Positions 59,076 to 64,000 of a DNA stretch of 64,000 bases are shown one piece after another. Every line of letters begins with the position of its first letter. Within the stretch, counting starts at the first letter, position 1. The notes beneath the pieces are model-generated. The model had not been told where the DNA came from and did no database searches. It saw only the letters and a list, made by a program, of their open reading frames with translations. The translations under genes and the position numbers were made by a program. Source of the DNA: Stutzerimonas xanthomarina DSM 18231 (GTDB taxonomy: Bacteria; Pseudomonadota; Gammaproteobacteria; Pseudomonadales; Pseudomonadaceae); the NCBI RefSeq assembly GCF_900129835.1, contig NZ_FQXA01000002.1, positions 496,001-560,000 on the forward strand. The letters are read 5' to 3'.

Positions 59076-60158
59076 TCAGACGCGTCGAGCCGGTGCCTGG
59101 GCCAACTGCCCGGTGGCATCGAACACAAACAGTTTGTGAGTCGGTACGTACACCCGTATCGGCGAATCCACGGCGTAGTCGTGCAGGCCCTGCAGGTGCA
59201 GCACCAGACTGAAGTGGTCGTTGCGCACGTGGAGGAAGGTTTCGGAGCCACTGATTTCCGCGAGTTCAACGATCCCAGACACCTCAAGATCGTCGTCATT
59301 GGATGGCACAAGGCCGATGTGGCTCGGACGAATGCCGAATTGATACTCGCCTTCGCTCAGAGTCCGCAGATCCGCATTCAGCGGGAAATGCAGACTGTCC
59401 TGAAAGCTGACCTCGTCAGGGCCAATCCTGCCCGGTAGCAGATTGATCGGCGGTTCAGAGAACAGCTCGGCACTGAGCATCTGGCTAGGCTGGTGGTACA
59501 CCTCCGACGTCGGCCCGCTTTGTATCACTCGACCTTCATGCAGCACCGTGGCGGTTCCACCCAATGCAAGCGCCTCGTTGGGCTCAGTGGTCGCGTAGAC
59601 GGCGATGCTGCGACGCGTCTTGAACAGCTCGCGCATTTCCTGCCGGAGCTCTTCACGCAGTTTGTAGTCGAGGTTGACCAGCGGCTCGTCGAACAGAACT
59701 AGATCTGCGTCTTTGACCAGCGCTCGCGCCATCGCAGTGCGCTGCTGCTGGCCGCCCGATAGCTCCAATGGATGCCGCTGGAGGAACCCTTCGATGTGCA
59801 GCATCTCGGCGGTTTCTCGGACCTTGCGCTCAATATCCGTCTTGCCCACGCCAGCCTGCCGCAGCGGCGAGGCAATATTTTCAAAGACCGTCAGCGTTGG
59901 GTAGTTGATGAACTGCTGATAGACCATTGACACGTTGCGCTTGCGCACCGGTACGCCGGTGACATCCGCGCCATTCATGAGAATTCGCCCGTTGGTCGGC
60001 CTGTCGAGGCCCGCCATGAGCCGCATCAGCGACGTCTTGCCGGACAGGGTCCGGCCGATCAGCACGTTGAATGAGCCTGGTTCGAAACTCAGGCTCGCAT
60101 CAGCGATATGCAGTTGGCCGTCTACGGTCTTGATGACGTGCTCTAGCGTGAGGGACAT
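59076..60158 (-). CDS. ABC importer ATPase 1 (GlpS-like) with degenerate Walker A and H-loop
   Basis: This 360-residue MalK-type ATPase has a Walker A that reads GRTLSGKTS (about 35-43), with Leu where GxxGxGKS/T has its middle Gly. The signature LSGGQQQR (about 136-143) and Walker B LVLFDEPLVNLD are canonical. The H-loop histidine is absent (YATTEPNEA instead of YVTHDQxEA). The TOBE region shows GIRPSHIGLV. It is the first gene of the operon, 23 bp after the predicted sigma-54 start site and 10 bp before the GlpT-like gene. Its losses and those of GlpT-like are complementary. Confidence 0.9.
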   Translation of the reverse strand: MSLTLEHVIKTVDGQLHIADASLSFEPGSFNVLIGRTLSGKTSLMRLMAGLDRPTNGRILMNGADVTGVPVRKRNVSMVYQQFINYPTLTVFENIASPLRQAGVGKTDIERKVRETAEMLHIEGFLQRHPLELSGGQQQRTAMARALVKDADLVLFDEPLVNLDYKLREELRQEMRELFKTRRSIAVYATTEPNEALALGGTATVLHEGRVIQSGPTSEVYHQPSQMLSAELFSEPPINLLPGRIGPDEVSFQDSLHFPLNADLRTLSEGEYQFGIRPSHIGLVPSNDDDLEVSGIVELAEISGSETFLHVRNDHFSLVLHLQGLHDYAVDSPIRVYVPTHKLFVFDATGQLAQAPARRV

Positions 60159-60192
60159 GCTGCACCCTTCTGATTGTTGTGAAGGAAGCAGA

Positions 60193-60207
60193 GCGAGATC
60201 CGTGCCA
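60193..60207 (-). promoter_or_regulatory. Sigma-54 (-24/-12) promoter of the importer operon
   Basis: On the minus strand: TGGCACG-GATC-TCGCT. The -24 GG and -12 GC are separated by exactly ten bases, the rule for sigma-54 promoters. The consensus is TGGCACG-N4-TTGCW, so there is one mismatch (TCGC). The expected start is near 60181, 23 bp before the first ATPase gene. The neighbouring sigma-54 activator gene supports it. Confidence 0.8.
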
Positions 60208-60261
60208 GCAGATGGTCAGCGCTCTAGCACGCGGCCCACCGACGGACGAGCTGTTGCCAAC

Positions 60262-60319
60262 TGTTCAAAATGAACAATTCTGAACATTGACAGTGAACAG
60301 AAATGAACAAGACTGTTCA
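60262..60319. promoter_or_regulatory. Array of six TGTTCA/TGAACA hexamers (candidate activator sites)
   Basis: Hexamers start at 60262 (TGTTCA), 60271, 60281, 60294 and 60304 (TGAACA) and 60314 (TGTTCA). The outer pairs form palindromes TGTTCAAAATGAACA and TGAACAAGACTGTTCA. They lie about 80-140 bp upstream of the predicted importer start site and just before the activator's own coding sequence. This is where an enhancer-binding protein would bind, suggesting both activation of the importer and autoregulation. Confidence 0.7.
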
Positions 60320-60374
60320 TGGCTCCGAGCAGGCAAAACCACAAAAACAAGAAGCGCAGCGAGAGAGAGGCAAC

Positions 60375-62234
60375 ATGGCCGATCCAGCCCAGTCCATGTC
60401 ACATCAGTCCTTGGTCGAAGACTCATGGAACCGTTGCGAACGCTACGGGCTGAATCCGCTGACCATTCCCAGCTTCGGCCAGCCGACAGAACAGGACGTC
60501 ATCAACCTGCTCGAGCGCCAGCACAGCCTGGTGCAGACCACACAGCGCGAGGTACTTCCGTACTACGAGAACATCCTTTCGAATTCCAGCTGCCTGATAC
60601 TGCTGGCGGACAGTCGCGGTCAGCTACTCGAGTCCTGGGGTGATCGTCGCTTCGTCGAGCCCGGACAGCAGCGTGGTTTCAAACCAGGCGCCAGCTGGAT
60701 GGAACGCGACACTGGTACCAATGCAATTGGCACCGCGCTGGCCAGTGGACAGGCCGTGCATATCCAGCGCGACGAACACTTTCTCAAGGCTAATCGTTAT
60801 CTATCCGGCGCGGCATCGCCCATCTTTGACGCGCAACGCCAGTTGATTGCGGTCCTCGACGTCTCCAGCGACAGCTACCTGCCGCCTTCGCATACGCTCG
60901 GCATGGTCAAGATGATGAGTCAGTCTGTCGAAAACCGACTGATCCTCAACCTGTTCCGGGATGACTATTTTCAGCTGAGCTTCAACACCAGCCAGGACAA
61001 CCTCGACAGCCAGTGGGCCGGATTGCTGATTTTCGATGAGTCCGGAATTATTGTCTCGGCCAACCGGCGAGCCGACACCCTGCTTGGCGAAACGCTTACG
61101 CGCACGCGTATCGACAGGTTGTTCGACATCCCGTTATTGCAGCTGATTAATCAGCCGGAAGAGCAGCCTCTGGCCCTGAAAGCGATGGGCCGCCATCGCT
61201 TTCAGGGCATCGTGCGGCGCCCCCACACCCCGCGCATTCAACCACGCGACTTTCGCACGACGTTCCGATCTGAGAAACCCATCGATCTGGCTGCGATCGA
61301 TCAGGGCGATCCGCTGGTCCGCAAGGCTATCCGACAGGCCCAGCTGATGCTGGAAAAAGACGTCCCGATTCTTGTGCACGGCGAAACAGGCGTTGGTAAG
61401 GAGGTGCTGGTCAAGGCACTGCATGCGGCCAGTTCGCGGGCGAAGGCGCCGCTGATTGCGGTAAATTGCGCAGCAATTCCCCATGAGTTGATCGAGTCCG
61501 AACTGTTCGGCTATGAAAAAGGCGCCTTCACGGGCGCACATCAGAAAGGCAGCCTCGGTCTGATTCGCAAGTCGGACGGGGGTGTGTTGTTCCTCGATGA
61601 GATCGGCGACATGCCGCTGAGCCTACAAGCGCGTCTATTGCGCGTGCTGCAGGACCGCAGCGTTCAGCCGCTCGGGGGTGGAGAGCCTTTCCCGGTCGAC
61701 TTCCGGCTGATATGCGCAACAAACCGCTCGCTGCGCCAAGAGGTAGAGACTGGGCGCTTCCGTCGAGATCTGTACTACCGAGTGAGCGCTCTCAATGTCG
61801 AGCTTCCGCCGTTGCGACTGCGCCGTGACAAAGCAATGTTGTTCAAGCGGGTATGGGAGCAATACCGCGAGCCCCATCAGTGGGCTGGGCTCAGTTGCGA
61901 GGTACAGGCGGTATTCGAGCGTCACCCATGGCCCGGCAACCTGCGGCAATTGAGCAACGTCATACAGGTTGCCCTGGCATTGGCAGACGACCAGCCGATA
62001 AGACTAGAACATCTACCGAATGACTTCCTGGCGGAGCTGGAGCAACCGCCTTCTTTGCATCCAACAATCGCACCGCACCTGCCGGAGGAAAGACCCTGCA
62101 TGCAGGGCGACAACAGCCTCGAATCGCTATATCAGACATATAACGGCAATGTCTCACTGCTTGCACGTCAGTTGGGTATTAGTCGCAACACGCTCTATAA
62201 GCGGCTTCGAGAACAGGGCCTGTACCCCGCCTAG
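60375..62234 (+). CDS. Sigma-54 dependent activator, AcoR-like (GAF-AAA+-Fis)
   Basis: This 619-residue enhancer-binding protein has three parts. The N-terminal GAF/PAS-like sensor region is at about 50-290 (ILLADSRGQLLESWGD, GTNAIGTALASGQAVHI). The AAA+ domain is at about 310-540, with Walker A HGETGVGKEV, the sigma-54 contact loop GAFTGA in KGAFTGAHQKG, and Walker B GGVLFLDEIGDMPL. The C-terminal Fis HTH includes VSLLARQLGISRNTLYKRLR. Start 60375 (MADPAQ) has GAGAGAGG five bases upstream; the ATG at 60303 lies inside the hexamer array. AcoR-type proteins sense small organic compounds. The divergent importer promoter is the obvious target. Confidence 0.93.
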   Translation: MADPAQSMSHQSLVEDSWNRCERYGLNPLTIPSFGQPTEQDVINLLERQHSLVQTTQREVLPYYENILSNSSCLILLADSRGQLLESWGDRRFVEPGQQRGFKPGASWMERDTGTNAIGTALASGQAVHIQRDEHFLKANRYLSGAASPIFDAQRQLIAVLDVSSDSYLPPSHTLGMVKMMSQSVENRLILNLFRDDYFQLSFNTSQDNLDSQWAGLLIFDESGIIVSANRRADTLLGETLTRTRIDRLFDIPLLQLINQPEEQPLALKAMGRHRFQGIVRRPHTPRIQPRDFRTTFRSEKPIDLAAIDQGDPLVRKAIRQAQLMLEKDVPILVHGETGVGKEVLVKALHAASSRAKAPLIAVNCAAIPHELIESELFGYEKGAFTGAHQKGSLGLIRKSDGGVLFLDEIGDMPLSLQARLLRVLQDRSVQPLGGGEPFPVDFRLICATNRSLRQEVETGRFRRDLYYRVSALNVELPPLRLRRDKAMLFKRVWEQYREPHQWAGLSCEVQAVFERHPWPGNLRQLSNVIQVALALADDQPIRLEHLPNDFLAELEQPPSLHPTIAPHLPEERPCMQGDNSLESLYQTYNGNVSLLARQLGISRNTLYKRLREQGLYPA

Positions 62235-62423
62235 CGACTCAGCGACATTGCGACTGACATGCGCGATGCCCGCCGGGTAACTCAACCCTGAGTTGTACAC
62301 GTCGCTTACTGTGTTTCATGATCGCTCAGCGCATCATCCAGTATCCCAATAGACGTGACGTGCGTCGTAGCACTTACGAAGGCCGGAGCCTATGCTCCGC
62401 CATGCAATAACAATAATGGCTTT

Positions 62424-63647
62424 ATGCCTCCAAACGAATTCGAGCATGCATTAATGAGCGGTCGAACAACTGAAATGGAAGTCGGAACGAACGCTAGCGC
62501 ACCACAACGCCGAGACGAGACACAGCAGAAGCTGCGCATGAAACGTCTAGGGATGGCCTCCGTTTCTTATATGGTCACGCTAAGCCTTGTAGCGTCGTTC
62601 TATTATCAGAGCCTGATCCCGCTGAGCCTGGTGTTCGTTTTCCTATCACTCTCAATACTGTTGAACGCCAGCTTCTTCCTCGTGTTTCATCTGAACCTGA
62701 ACCTCAGATACAAAGATCCAAGCCTGACGCTCGCTCAAATAGTCGCTTCGCTCGTACCGCCTCTTATCGTCATGTATTACCTCGACGCCGGCCAGGCGAG
62801 AGCCATTCTGCTGTTGATCGCTGTGGTGCCAGCGCTATACGGGATACTGGCGCTCAATACGCGGCAGTTTATTTACGCCGTGGTAATCATGGTCGGCTCC
62901 TACCTGATCGTGCTCGCCTGCCTATGGTCCAACAGACCTGAAGCCTTGGCCGGGACGCTGGAATACGTTCAGCTCTTTACGCTAATTGTCGTACTCACGC
63001 AGGTGGCGCTGATTGGCGGCTATATCAATAGCTTGAGGAAAAGGATCCGGGACCGGAACCTCGCATTGAACACCGCGATGGAAGAATTGAACGAGGCGCT
63101 AGCCGTCATTCGGGACATGGCTAACCGTGATGACTTGACCGGACTGTTCAATCGTCGCCACTTATTCGACGTGCTCACAAAAGAGGTTAATCGCTATCAG
63201 CGCGTCCCAGGCCCCTTCAGCGTGTGCATGATGGACGTTGACCATTTCAAACTGGTCAATGACATCCATGGTCACCAGGCTGGCGACCATGTATTGCGCG
63301 AAGTCGCGGCTAACGTTCAGAAGCAAATACGCAGCATTGACTGCATTGGACGCTGGGGTGGCGAAGAGTTTCTGTTAGTTCTGCCGCAGACGTCGATAGC
63401 CGGAGCGGTGATCAAGGCCGAGCGCATACGTAGCAGCATTGAGGCCCTGCGCTTCCCTCAGATAGGCGAAGACTTCCGCGTAACCGTCTCGCTAGGCGTT
63501 GCGGAATATCATGGGGATACCGGTATAGAACAAACGATGGCGCTCGCCGATGCGGCGCTATATCAAGCCAAGTCCGCCGGACGAAACCGTGTGGTGTCCA
63601 TCGACCCGACTGAAACGGCCGGAGCGGCTAGCATGACGGCATCGTAG
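62424..63647 (+). CDS. Membrane-bound GGDEF diguanylate cyclase
   Basis: This protein of about 407 residues has six membrane helices in the first half, beginning MASVSYMVTLSLVASFYYQS and continuing to LIVVLTQVALIGGYI. A short coiled linker (LNTAMEELNEALAVIRDMAN) leads to a GGDEF domain. The active-site motif GGEEF is intact and is preceded by the inhibitory I-site RSID five residues before it; the DLTGLFNRRH opening and MDVDHFKLVND are canonical. It should make cyclic-di-GMP at the membrane with product inhibition. The start is uncertain: ATGs at 62424, 62454 and 62475, and an earlier one at 62355, all fit, and none has a strong ribosome site. I chose 62424 tentatively. Confidence 0.9.
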   Translation: MPPNEFEHALMSGRTTEMEVGTNASAPQRRDETQQKLRMKRLGMASVSYMVTLSLVASFYYQSLIPLSLVFVFLSLSILLNASFFLVFHLNLNLRYKDPSLTLAQIVASLVPPLIVMYYLDAGQARAILLLIAVVPALYGILALNTRQFIYAVVIMVGSYLIVLACLWSNRPEALAGTLEYVQLFTLIVVLTQVALIGGYINSLRKRIRDRNLALNTAMEELNEALAVIRDMANRDDLTGLFNRRHLFDVLTKEVNRYQRVPGPFSVCMMDVDHFKLVNDIHGHQAGDHVLREVAANVQKQIRSIDCIGRWGGEEFLLVLPQTSIAGAVIKAERIRSSIEALRFPQIGEDFRVTVSLGVAEYHGDTGIEQTMALADAALYQAKSAGRNRVVSIDPTETAGAASMTAS

Positions 63648-63704
63648 CGCCCCGTTACTAAAAGCCTGACGCGAACCAACGTCAGCGAGCCCGTTGGCTT
63701 TCCG

Positions 63705-64000
63705 TTACTCGGCCAAGCGCCAAGTCGTTCCGCCCTTGCCATCTTCAAGCACAACGCCCATTGCCGTGAGCTGATCGCGAATCCGGTCGGATTCCGCCCA
63801 GTTCTTCTCGGCCCTGGCTTGTAGGCGCGCAGAGATGAGCGCATCGACCTCGCCCGGATTCACACTGCCCCTTGCGCCACCTTGCAGAAACTCATTCGGT
63901 TCCAACTGCAACACGCCAAGGGCTTCGGCCATCTTGACCAGTTGCTTCGCTAACGCAGCCGCCCCTTGCAGGTCGCTCTCGCGCAGCCGATTGATCTCAC
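63705..64000 (-). CDS. cysS: Cysteinyl-tRNA synthetase, C-terminal part (cut by window edge)
   Basis: The minus strand is open from the window edge to TAA at 63705-63707, about 98 residues. [19 protein letters not shown] and [20 protein letters not shown], with GGTTWRLAE at the end, are the standard CysRS C-terminal alpha-helical region. CysRS charges tRNA-Cys in the cytoplasm. The HIGH/KMSKS catalytic part is outside the window. folD and cysS are usually near each other in Pseudomonas; here about 9.5 kb containing the importer, its activator and the GGDEF gene separate them. Confidence 0.95.
   Translation of the reverse strand, partial: EINRLRESDLQGAAALAKQLVKMAEALGVLQLEPNEFLQGGARGSVNPGEVDALISARLQARAEKNWAESDRIRDQLTAMGVVLEDGKGGTTWRLAE

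Noticed and set aside
60303..60374. ATG at 60303 as start of the sigma-54 activator
   Set aside because: It lies within the hexamer array and has no ribosome-binding site. The ATG at 60375 has GAGAGAGG at proper spacing.

Overview
The window looks like a chromosome segment of a Pseudomonas-type gammaproteobacterium, most likely of the Stutzerimonas (P. stutzeri) group. The evidence is the GC-rich, tightly packed genes, close matches to pseudomonad proteins (MexS/MexT/MexEF-OprN, MuxABC-OpmB, the GlgE/TreS block), a UGA-decoding formate dehydrogenase, and pseudomonad-style GTGGGAGCGG and GGTGGGCT palindromic repeats. The species is inferred; no rRNA lies in the window.

Region 1 (1-19.2 kb) is a carbohydrate and envelope stress island. 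On the + strand lie the end of treY, a DUF2934 gene and glgX. A small accessory patch follows: an M23 peptidase, a DUF2218 protein, a LigB-type dioxygenase and the wreck of a LysR gene. Next is a + strand run of a zinc dehydrogenase, a DUF72 protein and the translationally coupled trio ybhP-like / clsB / ybhN-like. The minus-strand operon glgE-treS/mak-glgB converges on it. Together these genes make and remodel trehalose and alpha-glucan through the GlgE pathway. As I remember it, this order matches the P. aeruginosa block around PA2150-PA2165.

Region 2 (19.2-28.5 kb) starts with a block of nested direct repeats. It continues with a complete selenocysteine-containing formate dehydrogenase operon, fdoG-fdoH-fdoI-fdhE (minus strand). 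The UGA and a SECIS hairpin are visible. Then comes a minus-strand SDR-ku-LigD(polymerase) operon for end joining.

Region 3 (28.5-49.5 kb) is efflux. mexS and mexT are divergent, followed by a REP array, a nod-box-like site and mexE-mexF-oprN. Then come an orphan TRAP solute-binding protein, a small frameshifted membrane-protein gene, and the minus-strand muxA-muxB-muxC-opmB operon with a hairpin between muxB and muxC. A MurJ-like flippase is divergent from muxA.

Region 4 (49.5-54.2 kb) holds an Xre/RES toxin-antitoxin pair, a lone xdhC-family gene, about 900 bp without an intact gene (DnaA-box-like motifs, AT-rich DNA, a possible gene remnant), three tRNA genes (Arg-His-Leu, minus strand) and folD.

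Region 5 (54.2-64 kb) holds a six-gene ABC importer in the rhizobial glpSTPQUV order (minus strand), divergent from a sigma-54 activator. The intergenic region has a -24/-12 promoter and six TGTTCA/TGAACA hexamers. The two ATPases carry complementary degenerate motifs. A membrane GGDEF protein and the 3' end of cysS close the window. I consider this sigma-54-controlled asymmetric importer the most interesting system here.
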